Positions 23,897 to 34,467 of a stretch of DNA of 64,000 nucleotides are shown here, piece by piece (positions within the stretch are counted from its first letter, which is position 1; each line of letters begins with the position of its first letter). The stretch is taken from assembly GCA_944989445.1 (NCBI GenBank), contig CALYLW010000550.1:256362-320361 (forward strand), in the 5' to 3' direction. A program made the translations under genes and the position numbers. The notes under the pieces were generated by a model, which saw only the letters and a list, made by a program, of their open reading frames with translations, had not been told where the DNA came from and searched no databases. Source of the DNA: Ampullaceana balthica. Taxonomy: Eukaryota; Mollusca; Gastropoda; Lymnaeidae.

Positions 23897-25030
23897 GGTT
23901 AGTCAAAGCTTATCTGGAAAAACTTAATTTATCAAGTTGGTAATTAGTTACCTCAACTAGGAGATTTCAATCTGGTTCGTTTAGAGAAGTTACAATTATT
24001 GCTATATGTATTTTAAACCAGCTCAAAGCTTATAGGGACATTTTGTACAGAGGCATATAATAAAAGGCACATGTATATTTGACATTAATTTATAAATGAT
24101 TATTAGATATGAAAAACTTAATCTTATAATATGTTCTTTTGTGATTTTATCCTATCTTATAATTTTTATCATTTTAATTATCAAATGATCTCATATATAA
24201 CATTCTACTAACAAGAAGTGCTATGCCTTCAATTATAGTAGGGGTTTATTCTTACTTAAGTGGTACAAGTTCCCAATAGGTAAATAACTGGTGTGTTCCG
24301 AATTTTCTCTTAACTATTTTATTTCAAAAACAATTTGTTGTTTTCATTATTGTAAAATGTTTTGTTCTTGCACCTACTGTTATGGTACAAAATCATTCCC
24401 ATTACATGTACTTCACTTTAATCAGATATTTCAAAAACTCTCTCCCATAAATAGATGTTGATTATAATATAATTGTTCAGCTTTTGCAGACCTATTCCAA
24501 ATTTCTCTGCAATTTTCTCATTTAGAGGTAGAAACTTGTAGGACAGTTTGGGCCATTAATTATATTAAAAATTTTAAAACAATTTTATGTAATAAAAAAA
24601 TTATAGTTTGTGACTTTTTTTTACAGCTGATGTAAATTATATTAAAGCACTTGCTTGTATTCTTTGAAGGAATAAGAAATGTGAATGGTTGTTTTCGTAC
24701 GCACTTACAAATTCTTGTATACATATGAACTTATTTTAACTTTCTGGTAACATAATTCTTACACTTATTGTGATATATTGACATTGCCAGATTGAGAAAT
24801 AAATTTATGTTGTTGTTTTTTTTTGGTAAAGATGGTTGTATTATTATCAAGTTGTATATATTTTTTAGGTTTTTTTAAAAATGATGGTTGTATCATTTTG
24901 TGACAAAGTCATAATTCCACAGAAATCCATGTAAAGTTGATGGGGATGTAGCTAAGTAAAAGATGCACATTAGAGCCTCCATCAGTTAAAGAAACTTAAG
25001 AAGTCATGGAATCTATAAAACGCCACACAC

Positions 25031-25320
25031 TTGCTTGTAAAAGTGTAAGTCCTTGGTTAGATGTCATGTTATGTTGATGCAATAATAAGATTAGGAGTGA
25101 GTACTACATGATAAATAAAGATGAGTAAATTCAATTTAATTTAAGTTTTTTTTTGTTTTTTTTTCATGCACTATGTGACTGAGGTGACCTCAGTTTGTGT
25201 TTGTGGGAAATTCATGTAGAAGAAAATGTTTAATAATTTTTAAACTATTAAAAACCCCATTGCAAGATGAGATTTGTATTAAATGATAAACACAGTGATT
25301 TATTGATAAACATTAAATTC
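25031..25320 (+). repeat. third partial copy of the intron segment before exon 7
   Basis: Bases 25031-25320 repeat about 22870-23150, the intron 6 segment just upstream of exon 7: taaaagtgtaagtccttggt, gaggtgacctcagtttgtgt, aaaaccccattgcaagatga, tgatttattgataaacatt. The exon and acceptor are missing. At the matching place in copy 2 (about 31860) the sequence runs straight through, so this is an insertion specific to copy 1. Confidence 0.75.
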
Positions 25321-25701
25321 GCCACGAAATATAATGTTCATGTATTGCTTATATTTACAAATGTTGTTTAAACAAGATTAAATATTTATTTGAATTAGTG
25401 TATGACTTTTGCTTTTGATTTTTGTTTCAAGATTACAAACTTTCACATAAAAATACAATAGAAATACCATTTATAAATAAAGTTGGACCCTGGGCTACAA
25501 ACGCCTCAGGTCAAAAAAAATAATCTGGTTACAAACAACTTTGAAATTTGTTTGTCTCATATAACAAAGAGTGTCTTGGGCGAGAGAGAGAGAAAGGTAG
25601 GACGTTCCAGACTAACGATCATGTACAGTACTAACCAGGGCAAGGCAGTGCTAGTATCGCTTAGTGCTAACCTAACAGCCTTGTTATGGCAGGGAGGTGA
25701 C

Positions 25702-25779
25702 AATAAATTAAGAACCCGTGACCATCGGTACACCAGTCGAGCCCGCTGCCACGCGACCACCGCGCCCCCTTGTTTTGGG
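25702..25779 (-). mobile_element. 78-bp SINE head with TSD
   Basis: On the - strand it starts gggggcgcggtggtcgcgtg, runs through the tRNA-like A box to the beginning of the B box (cacgggttc), and ends in an AT-rich stub. A perfect 11-bp duplication, agggaggtgac, lies at 25691-25701 and 25780-25790. The body and tail of the full SINE (28509-28742) are absent. The orthologous position in copy 2 (about 32290) lacks it. Confidence 0.85.
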
Positions 25780-26589
25780 AGGGAGGTGACTATAAGAAGA
25801 TCATTGCCATTCGATAGTCCAAAGCTGAGTTTTTTTTTACTAGATTTTTCAAGACTTGACATTTTTTTTAATTACTAGATGTTAAAAAGGCTTTGGGACA
25901 TTGTTAACTTGATGCTCTGAGGTTTGGCGACATTTTGTTTTTTACGTGGACCCGGCCGAAATAAACTTGTTCACTAGATGTTCTAAGACTGAGCGACAAT
26001 TGTTAAACTTATATTGTAAAACAGATAAAATACACTATTAAAATGTAATCATTTTAATGCATTGTTTTAGGCCTTTAATACCATTTAGGGTAGCAAATTT
26101 ACTTTTTTAGGCATGAAATGTTTAGGCAATGTATCCATAGGCACAAAATTTTGAAAATCTATTCATTGGTTTATAATTTTTTTTAAATGTTTACATTATT
26201 ACAGTAATTTTATGTGATATTTTATTGGCATATAATGTATATGAAATTAGCGTAGGATGCAATAATCTTCTGTATAGAATCAAAGAAGGAGCGGTAATCA
26301 TGGATTTTGACGTTCTGAAGTGTTATGTAATTTATTTCATTATTTTTTAGTCTACTTTCTGTTGATTTTGCTTTACTTTCTGTTGTAAAGTTGACAGTTC
26401 TCAATTACTAAAAATGAAACCTTGGCTACATAATTACTTTAAACTTTTCATTTCCTGAAATTGTTGTGTTAAAAGGTCCTCAAATTATAAAAATTATTAT
26501 TATTTACAATAGAACACTCGCCAGTTACTCTAAAATTGACTTTTCAGACAAACAAACAAAAATTAATATTTTTCAACTTTATTCCTTAT

Positions 26590-27296
26590 TTACATAAATA
26601 ATTATACCCAACAGTATCTGATCAAGAACAAAAGTTATGTTATTATCTGGCGATTGTATAATCTATAGAACAATTAAGTCAGGGAAAAAAATAAACCTTA
26701 CAAAAAGACCATGAGAATTTATTAAAATGGGAAACTAATTGGAGTATGTCTTTCCACCAAGACAAGTGTCAACTGTTAAAGTGTGTCAAAGAAAAAGAAG
26801 CAAATAAATGTAAACAATTTGATTCATGGAAAACAGATAATTCTAATTCAAGCTTCAAAAAGTAATAATACAAAATGTAAATGAAAAATTAACACGGAAT
26901 TTCCATTTTAATGCAGTAATTTAAAAAAATCAACAAAATGTTAGGTTTTATAAAAAATAATGTTTTAAAAATTTAATAAGAACACAACACTAAAATTGTA
27001 TATACTGGAATATGCATCTTCTTATATGGGACCAATCTACCAAAGAAAACATGAATAAAGTAGATCAAATTCAGAAAAAACGGTAGAATATTCCAAATTG
27101 ACGAGAGTAACACCATTGGTTAACTCACTAAATATTGAAACAATAGTGAAAGAGCAAATTAGTAATAATACTTACGGCGTTAAATTCTAGCTTGGAAATA
27201 CACACAATAATAATATCATACAACAATCAGATAGGCATTTGGATTGAGCACTTTTCTTGTTGCATTGGCAAGAACAAACTCTACAAATCCTTCTTC
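26590..27296 (+). mobile_element. Jockey/CR1-like LINE fragment
   Basis: Interrupted frames read DCIIYRTIKSG, LLKWETNWSMSFHQDKCQLL, KEKEANKCK, then the NSTNPSFFPSDI segment at the right end, where the 29-bp minisatellite begins. It parallels 13140-13800 segment for segment. Dead copy; ends not identified. Confidence 0.75.
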
Positions 27297-27930
27297 CCGT
27301 CTGATATTGGGCTTGTCTGAACAAACCGTCTGATATTGGGCTTGTCTGAACAAACCGTCTGATATTGGGATTGTCTTAACAAACCGACTGATATTGGGCT
27401 TGTCTGAACAAACCGTCTGATATTGGGCTTGTCTGAACAAACCGTCTGATATTGGGATTGTCTTAACAAACCGTCTGATATTGGGCTTGTCTGAACAAAC
27501 CGTCTGATATTGGGATTGTCTTAACAAACCGTCTGATATTGGGCTTGTCTGAACAAACCGTCTGATATTGGGCTTGTCTGAACAAACTGTCTGACATTGG
27601 GCTTGTCTGAAGAAACCGTCTGATATTGGGCTTGTCTGAACAAACCGACTGATATTAGGCTGGTCTGAACAAACCGTCTGATATTGGGCTTGTCTGAACA
27701 AACCGTCTGATATTGGGCTTGTCTGAACAAACCGTCTGATATTGGGCTTGTCTGAACAAACCGTCTGATATTGGGCTTGTCTGAACAAACCGTCTGATAT
27801 TGGGCTTGTCTGAACAAACCGTCTGATATTGGGCTTGTCTGAACAAACCGTCTGATATTGGGCTTGTCTGAACAAACCGTCTGATCTTGTCTGAACAAAC
27901 CGTCTGATATTGGGCTTGTCTGAACAAACC
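27297..27930. repeat. 29-bp minisatellite, about 22 copies
   Basis: Head-to-tail copies of ccgtctgatattgggcttg plus tctgaacaaa (29 bp) with no spacers. A variant, ttgggattgtcttaacaaa, occurs in several early units, and one unit near 27880 is shortened. Because 29 is not a multiple of 3, long open frames in all - strand frames arise from the repeat and are not genes. The first unit continues directly from the C-terminal coding end of the LINE fragment. Confidence 0.95.
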
Positions 27931-28154
27931 GGGAAACGAACACACTACATTCAAAACTTGAATAATAATAATAAATATGCAAAACTTTGCAGCTTTAATT
28001 TGCATAAATCATGTATAAAGCATAGGACTACTTTAATGTTGTAGATGTTTCCAGAGCAACAAAGACTTTATGAATGTGGTTAAATTTAGTGACTGAGGGT
28101 GATAAGTCTGTAAATGTACGTTTAAGTTTAACTTAAGAGTTTGGCCAAGGGAAC

Positions 28155-28250
28155 TAAATATCGACAATATCGTATTGAGAGTTCAAAATTAATAGGATAA
28201 TATCCCTTCTGTATTACCATGTAAAATTTGTTCTAGAAACTGGAAATGTG
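28155..28250 (+). repeat. LINE 3'-region homology
   Basis: Matches about 14620-14740 (aagggaactaaatatcg, ttctgtattaccatgtaaaa, actggaaatgtgta). Both follow related LINE fragments, so it is read as the LINE 3' UTR. Confidence 0.5.
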
Positions 28251-28508
28251 TACCTACTTAAACTTTCAGTAATGTATGTGGGTATCATTATAATTTACTT
28301 TTAAGTTATTAACAGTCGTGAATATGTTATTCATTTTTCTTTTTATTAGCTTTATGAAAATAACTAGACCTACTCGCAGTTATGTGCAAAGTCCGGCCTG
28401 CGGGCCTAATGCGATCTGCGTAAAACTTTTAACTGGCCCTCAGCTTCGTCTCAAATACTTAATTGACTATTGATTTTTTTTCTGTTACGATGGCTTTGTA
28501 AGAAAAGT

Positions 28509-28742
28509 CATCTTATCTATCTTATCAATACAGACGCACCTTCTATGCAGAAGATAGTTGCGTTCACAGACCATGCCAGATGATCTGTTGGCAAGTGATG
28601 CAGCATTCACAGGCCACGGCGGGGTGACTCAGGGACGCCCTAGGCCCCGGGAACAAACCCTTGCCTTCACACGGATTCGAACCCTGACCCGTGACCATCG
28701 GTACGACAGTCCAGTGCGCTGCCACTCGACCACCGCGTCCCC
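28509..28742 (-). mobile_element. tRNA-derived SINE, full-length copy
   Basis: On the - strand it begins ggggacgcggtggtcgagtg (A box about 28723-28733), has B box gggttcgaatcc (28673-28685), a body with ccggggcctaggg, and ends in a GATAA-type tail at 28509-28530. Truncated relatives lie at 3505-3716 (body and tail) and 25702-25779 (head). Confidence 0.9.
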
Positions 28743-29184
28743 ACAAGTCGATATTATTTGGGGTTATTAGTACAAAATTAAAATACGATGACGTCAAGTG
28801 ATGACATAAATCAATGACGTTTTATTGTTTTTCAACTTGGACCTGGATATTAATTATAAAAAGCTGATGAATTTATGTGCTGTTATGCATACGAATTTCG
28901 ATGACATACGAAGACAAAAATCAATTCAGTAATTTTGTTAAATTTTGCCAACTAAAAAAGGAAATAAAGGTGGCATTGGTGTCCTTAAAATTACAGACAA
29001 ACATCAAATAACAATTTTTAACATATTTTTGGCTCTAGTTTTATTTCAACGCTTTTTATTTATTGTATGGTACATAAATAAAATAAAAAATATTTAATTC
29101 TAAAACGTGGCCTTTTGTTTATGTCTATTATCTTAATCCCCCCTCAAAAAAAAAGCAACAAAAAAAAATACGAATCATTTCAAT

Positions 29185-29528
29185 AAAAACGTGGGACGGG
29201 CGCTTATGAGGTTTAACATATGCAGCTCACTCATACTCTCACTTATAGATCTCTCCTTTGCCTTCTAAATTAGAAATCTTTAATTTTTATACCAAACACC
29301 CGCCCCACGTTTTTAGTCATATTAAATCGAAGTACTTGAACTTACAAGTTTTAAATTATTTTCTTCTTTTTAGTCCGCTTATAAAAACGTGGTTTTTAAA
29401 AATCTCTTTTTTACTTCTATTTATTTTATTCTGTTTTAGTCCACTTATAACAACCTGGTTTTAAAAAAAAATATTTTTTACCTCTATTTATTTTACCAAA
29501 CACCTCACAAGCGCCCGCCAAACGTTTT
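29185..29528. mobile_element. MITE-like inverted repeat pair
   Basis: Left arm aaaaacgtgggacgggcgct (from 29185) and right arm ending agcgcccgccaaacgtttt (to about 29527) are inverted; the arms also share tatgaggt / acctcaca. The interior has direct repeats of cttataaaaacgtggttttt. No clear target duplication. Confidence 0.6.
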
Positions 29529-29561
29529 AAAAACATTGTGATGTGGTCACAGGGGGAACCC

Positions 29562-29690
29562 ACGGATGTCAACAAAAGCCGACGGTACAGTTTCTTATAT
29601 ATAGACTATAGATAAACTAAAAAGTTCAATAATTTAATAACGGTACTTTCGATCGATCTGAAATTTTAATACAATGCATTGTCATCCAAG
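29562..29690 (+). mobile_element. fragment of family X element
   Basis: Shares gataaactaaaaa, ttaataacggta, cgatcgatctgaaatttt and acaatgcattgt with the family X copies, but both ends are missing. Confidence 0.6.
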
Positions 29691-30246
29691 ATCTATCTGT
29701 GGTAAACTTTTCAGATCTCTAGGACCATCAGAAGTGGTTCAATTTTACGTTGGCAGATTTGAAAAAATCTTGGACAAACAAACAATGCCCAACGAATTTC
29801 AACGAAAGCGAGTTAATAAAAACGTGGTAATAAATAGTACAAGAAATACTCTTAGGTCTCTGTATTTTACATTAATATTTCTTGAATAGTCATTCATATA
29901 AGAAGATAAATTAAGAATAATTATTTCTTTACATATTTTTTAAAATGTATGAGTACATGTAATTCTGTTTTAAAAATCCCTTTTTGTTTTTAAAAGTTTA
30001 ATTCCTTGGTTACATGTTATGTTAAGGTGATGAAATGATAAGCTTATGTGTCAGCACCACATGACAAATAAAGATGGGTACATTGAATTTAAAGTTCAGT
30101 AAAGTTTTTTTTCCATACACTTGACCTTAGAGGTGAGCTCAATTTTTTTGGCATTACATGTATATTCATGTGAAAGAAAAATAATAATTTTTTTTAAATT
30201 AAAAAAAACAATTTGAAGATTAGATTGTATTAAATGATAGACATAG

Positions 30247-30460
30247 GACCAATGTTTCCTGTAAGCTGCGCAGCTATCTGACCAATTTCATGCACCAGTT
30301 AAGATTTACCGGGCAGCAAAGTTTAGTAAAGAAAATATACCTGTGTTTGTGGGGTTTAAAATTTTGCACAAAAATTGATCTTGTGCAACTTTGAAAAATG
30401 GCTTTTTTTTCTTTCTTTTTTTTTCCCTGGCATATGCATGTGGGGATATTGCATAGGTCT
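30247..30460. mobile_element. insertion in copy 2 of the duplication
   Basis: About 210 bases starting ccaatgtttcctgtaagctg break the alignment with copy 1; catagg stands on both sides (about 30242 and 30455), a possible short duplication. Probably a MITE; no ORF. Confidence 0.5.
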
Positions 30461-30504
30461 TGTCATTTATTGATAAAATTCTATTAAATTTTTTAATTTG
30501 CCAG

Positions 30505-30636
30505 GATCATGGGTATGGCAACATCATCAATGACGTGTCAAGCTCCAACTCAATTTTTGTGAGATGGGATGATGGATCACTAGGCAGCTACAAAATTGGT
30601 GGCAACTGGAAAGTCTATGAGATACAGCTGGGCTAA
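30505..30636 (+). CDS. duplicated terminal exon (7b) of gene B, intact
   Basis: This 132-nt exon has the same length and phase as gene B exon 7. It encodes 43 residues (GYGNIINDV, IFVRWDDG, SYKIGGNW, VYEIQLG) and ends on an in-frame stop. The acceptor ttttaatttgccag before it matches the acceptor of exon 7 (aatttgccag), and aataaa signals follow near 30727. The residues differ from exon 7 at many sites yet the frame, the WDDG core and the GGNW motif are kept. It could replace exon 7 by alternative splicing and polyadenylation from exon 6, giving a second C-terminal half of the MIB/HERC2 domain. Alternatively it is a young pseudo-exon. Confidence 0.6.
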   Translation, partial: DHGYGNIINDVSSSNSIFVRWDDGSLGSYKIGGNWKVYEIQLG

Positions 30637-32440
30637 CTTACCTTTCATGTTTTCTTAAAGCCTTTATAACAACTGGGCTAGTTATGAAATTTGTTGTCAT
30701 CTTTACAGAAAAAATAAAAAAGGTAAAATAAAATAAATTTTTGATAATTATTGTCTGAGAAAGAAGAGGAAAGAAACTCCGTAAAAGCTTACAAGAGGAA
30801 TTGATTATATCAAGTAAATAATGTGTTGTTTTTTTTTGAGAGAAATTAAAAATATTGTTGTGTTTTGTAAACCAGCTCATAGTTTTTAGGGACAGTTCAT
30901 ACAGAGGAATGGACAAGACATGTGTATATTGGATATTATTTTATAAATGATTAATAGGTATTATGTGAAGCCAAAATTTTTAAAATTGGAAAGCCGAATT
31001 AAAAAATATGTTCATATGGGATTTTATTTTATCTAATTATTTACCATTTTAACGATGTAACATGATCTCATATATAACATTTTACTAACAAGAAGTGTTA
31101 TACCCTCAATTATTTTTTGTTGGAGATTATTCTTACTAAAGTGCCTTAATGTCACCGAAGGTAATTAACTGGTTTATTCCCAATTTGCTCTTAACTGAAC
31201 TATTACATTTCAGAAACAAGTTTTTTTTTAAAATTATTATTGTTAATTGTTATGTTCTTGCACCTTCTGTTATAGTACAATATCATTCCGGTAAATAATT
31301 CTTTCATCGGATATTTCAAAAACGTCGCTCAAAAACAAATGTTGAATTTAATTATAACTTATTTTTTCAGCTTTGGCATATCTACACCTACTCGATTCTC
31401 TGCAATTTTTTATTCAGTGGAGTAGCTTTTAGAATATTTTGGGCCATTAATTATTGTAAACATTTTAACAATTTGAATAACTATCATTTTGTTTGTGAAT
31501 TTTCTATATCTGATATAAATTATATTAAAACAATTGTATTATTTAAATCGTAATATAATAAAATATTTTAATACATTGTACTTTTTTTTTGTATACTCAT
31601 ACAAATTCTTGTTTATATCTTACATTTATTGCAATCGAATGAAAGGCCAGATCAGATTGAGAAATAAATTTTATGTTCCGGTTTGGATCTTTTTCTTAAC
31701 ATGATGGATTATTGTGGATCTATTTATTTTAGACCAAGTCCTAATTCAACAAAAATCCACCTAAAGATGTTGGGGCTATATCTAGGTAATAGATGCACAT
31801 AAGAAACTCCATCAATTAAATTAAAATAAATTAAAAAGGTCAAGGAATCTATAAAACGCCACACACTTAAATATAATGTTAATGTATTGTTCATATGGTT
31901 TAACTTTACAATGGCTGATCATTGTTTTAAAAAAAGATTAAAATATTTATTTGAATTTGCAAATGACTTTTCATAAAGATTACAAGCTTTAACATAAAAC
32001 ACAAGAATAGAAATACCGTTTATAACTACATTCGGACCCTGGGTTAATGCCTCAGGTCAAAAACGATTCAGGTTACAAACAACAACTTCGAAACTATTTG
32101 ATCTCGGATAACGAAAAGTGTCTTAGGCAAAAGAAAGAGAGAGAAAGGTGTAAAGTTCAAAACCAACGATCATGTACACTAATGTACAGTACTAACCAAG
32201 TCAAGGCAGTTCGAATATTGCTTAGTGCTCGCCTGATAGCTTGGCTTGACATGCGTGAACACTGTTCACTGAACAGCCTTGTTATGGAGGGAGGAAACAG
32301 AAAGAAGATCATTGCCATTCGATAGTCCAAAGCATTTGGACAATTTTTACTAGATTTTTCAAGACTTGTCATTTCATTTTTTCTTGATGTTAAAACGCTT
32401 TCGGACATTGTTAACTTGATGCTTTGAGGTCTTGGGGCAT

Positions 32441-32750
32441 TTTTAAATCCCTTATATTAACTTCACCGTCTTGTTTGTCGTGATATTTTGGTCGGGCGGA
32501 AAAACAAATTAAAATAATGAATTTTTAGTTTATCCCTATACATCTCTATGTAGCGGTCTGCTATAGTCGACCTCCACGTGTCTCTGGAGTTCACTCCAGC
32601 CATCCCCGTGTTTTACAGCAAGGGGGAGTTCAGTCACGTTCAGTCTGTAAATGTTTGTCGCGCGGTGCGTATAATATTTTGTACACAATCAATACTTTTA
32701 GTTATGTCTCATATATAAGGGATTTATATTCAAAACTTTGTTTTTACGAG
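32441..32750 (-). mobile_element. dispersed element, family X, copy 3 (inverted)
   Basis: Begins ttttaaatcccttatatta and ends catatataagggatttat followed by aaaactttgtttttacgag; it is the reverse orientation of the copies at 13871 and 23451 and somewhat shorter. It interrupts copy 2 of the segmental duplication. Confidence 0.75.
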
Positions 32751-33065
32751 TTTTTTAAGTTAAAAAATTAAATGATAAATGGACCCAACTGAGGTAAACA
32801 TGTTCACTGCACACATGTAAAATGTTATAACTTAAATGCATTGTATTGGTTTAGGCCTTTGGGGCCCTTTAGGGTATCACATTTGCTTTGACAGGCATAC
32901 AATTTTTAGGCAATGTATTCAGTGGGCGTGGCACGCAATTTTACAAAACCTTTTCATTGGTTCATAATTTTTAGGAAATATTAACATTGCTACAGTAATT
33001 TTACGTTATATTATGTTGGCATAGAATGTGTCTGAAATTTAGTGTAGGAAGCAAATAATCTTCAG

Positions 33066-34010
33066 TCATTGTTTATAATTATTGTTATTATGTAGATATA
33101 TAAGTAATATAAGTAAGAAATTATTTCCTTGTGAGTAACTCACGTCTATTTTGTATGTCTGCCGGGAATATTTTAAGCTCGATCTATAATTAATTTTAAA
33201 AATAATTTGTGTGTGTAAATATATAATATAAATCATGTCTGGTTGTTGCCGAATTGAGTAAGTTGGTCGCCTTTCAAATGTATATCGTCTCGGGTACAGT
33301 TTCCCCTGTGTCTTAAAGACGACACCAACGGTGGCCAAACCACGAGACGCTTGCTGCTCTTCTGTGGTCACATTGCGGCAGGAGTACAATGTAAGAAATA
33401 TATGTTACAAGGATCATTGAAAGATTTCCAAGCCAGGTTTTAATGAGTGCCTCAATGCGGCTCTCAATAATTTTTAAATGTTTTTTCTTTTTTTTTAATG
33501 GCTCTCGTTTACTACAGGTCTGGCCACCCCCTGGACTTTGCAATCAATGTTCGTATCTTATCATTTCTATTACAGACGCTCTTCAGACAAAAGATTATTG
33601 GGCCCTACGCTTATCCGTGTTTTTTTGTGTGTCTACTCTTGCATTTTTGTTATAGTTTTAAATAATTATAGTAAATCGCCATCTCATATATTGATATTTT
33701 ATGGTACATATATTGTAAAACTTCTTGAAATAAAACCAGTGGCGTAGCATGGGTATATATCACCCGGAGCAGAACCCAGGACAATATACATTTTGATGTT
33801 AGAAATAAATATAATAGCTTTCATTACTTGATTAAAATTGAAGTTTTCTGTTTTTCCTCATGGCACAATCTTAGATGTATCAATATTGTTGGCCATGTCA
33901 TGCTCAATAGCCTAAATAGCATGGTTGATCTTAGTAAGCAAGGGTAACTTCGAGCCTAAATATTTGAATAAATTTAGATAAATCAAGTGTTTTTAAATAA
34001 TTAATGTTTT
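33066..34010. other. intergenic, no gene seen
   Basis: AT-rich DNA. A faint SINE-tail match (tattacagacgctc) lies near 33570, and a lone hAT terminus (cagtggcgtagcatggg) near 33750. Frames at 33066-33389 and 33443-33747 show no domain or conserved feature. Confidence 0.4.
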
Positions 34011-34467
34011 TTTTTAAACCACGAGGGACCGTCCATAAATTTTTAAACCACGAGGGACCGTCCATAAATGACGTCAAGCTATTTTCGCCGATTTACCCCC
34101 CCCCCTTTTTCGTCACAAAAACGTACCCCCCCCCTTTCTAATATGATGTGACAAAGCTTTGACCCCACACAAGTCGTATTTACTAATTGAAAATTAGCAT
34201 GTTGCAGATTACTTTTTACACGCTTTTATTTGTCATTTAAATGTGTATTTAGTGTAAGTCAGTACTCTAATATCGTATCACGTGTGAAGCCATTGAACAT
34301 TTCATTAAATAAATTGTAAACAATAAAATATATAAGTGGAAATTTTATTTTAAGTAGGGCGTTTTTGATATGACGTCAAATTTCTTGAACACCCCCCCTC
34401 CCCTAGGTGCGTAACGTCATTTTTGGACGGCCCCTGGGGTAAAATAGGGCCCCTGGGGTAAAATAGC
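34011..34467. mobile_element. MITE with tandemly duplicated ends
   Basis: The termini gagggaccgtccataaatga and tttttggacggcccct are inverted, each next to a tgacgtca / aacgtcat motif, with C-runs inside. The left end plus flank, 29 bp, is exactly repeated (34011-34039 and 34040-34068). The right end plus flank, 19 bp, is repeated too (34430-34448 and 34449-34467). A relative lies at about 49757-49970. Confidence 0.7.

Larger units (their letters stand above)
22728..26275 (+). repeat. segmental duplication, copy 1 (contains gene B last exon)
   Basis: This block aligns in order with 29845-33065: cattcatataagaagataaa, the intron before exon 7, exon 7 itself, ttttcttaaagcct after the stop, catatataacatt, aggtcaaaa, cattgccattcgatagtcc, and ggcctttaataccatttagg near the right end. 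Copy 1 alone contains the family X element at 23451-23896, the partial repeat at about 25031-25320 and the SINE head at 25702-25779. Confidence 0.9.
29845..33065 (+). repeat. segmental duplication, copy 2
   Basis: Aligns in order with 22728-26275 (see that entry). It carries exon 7b (30505-30636), an insertion at about 30247-30460 and an inverted family X element at 32441-32750, none of which is at the same place in copy 1 apart from the exon. Only the last exon of gene B was duplicated; exons 1-6 are not present. Confidence 0.9.

Noticed and set aside
27297..27930. CRISPR-like look: 29-bp repeats in a regular array
   Set aside because: Units are head-to-tail without spacers, and the genome is eukaryotic.
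27216..28005. Long - strand open frames (up to 219 aa) with repeats like FVQTSPISDG
   Set aside because: They exist in all three frames because the 29-bp repeat is not a multiple of 3 and happens to lack stops; no gene signals.
28673..28733. True tRNA gene
   Set aside because: A and B boxes are present but the rest does not fold as a tRNA and continues into a SINE body and tail.
28558..28797. 70-77-aa frames over the SINE
   Set aside because: Lie on tRNA-like and SINE body sequence; not coding.
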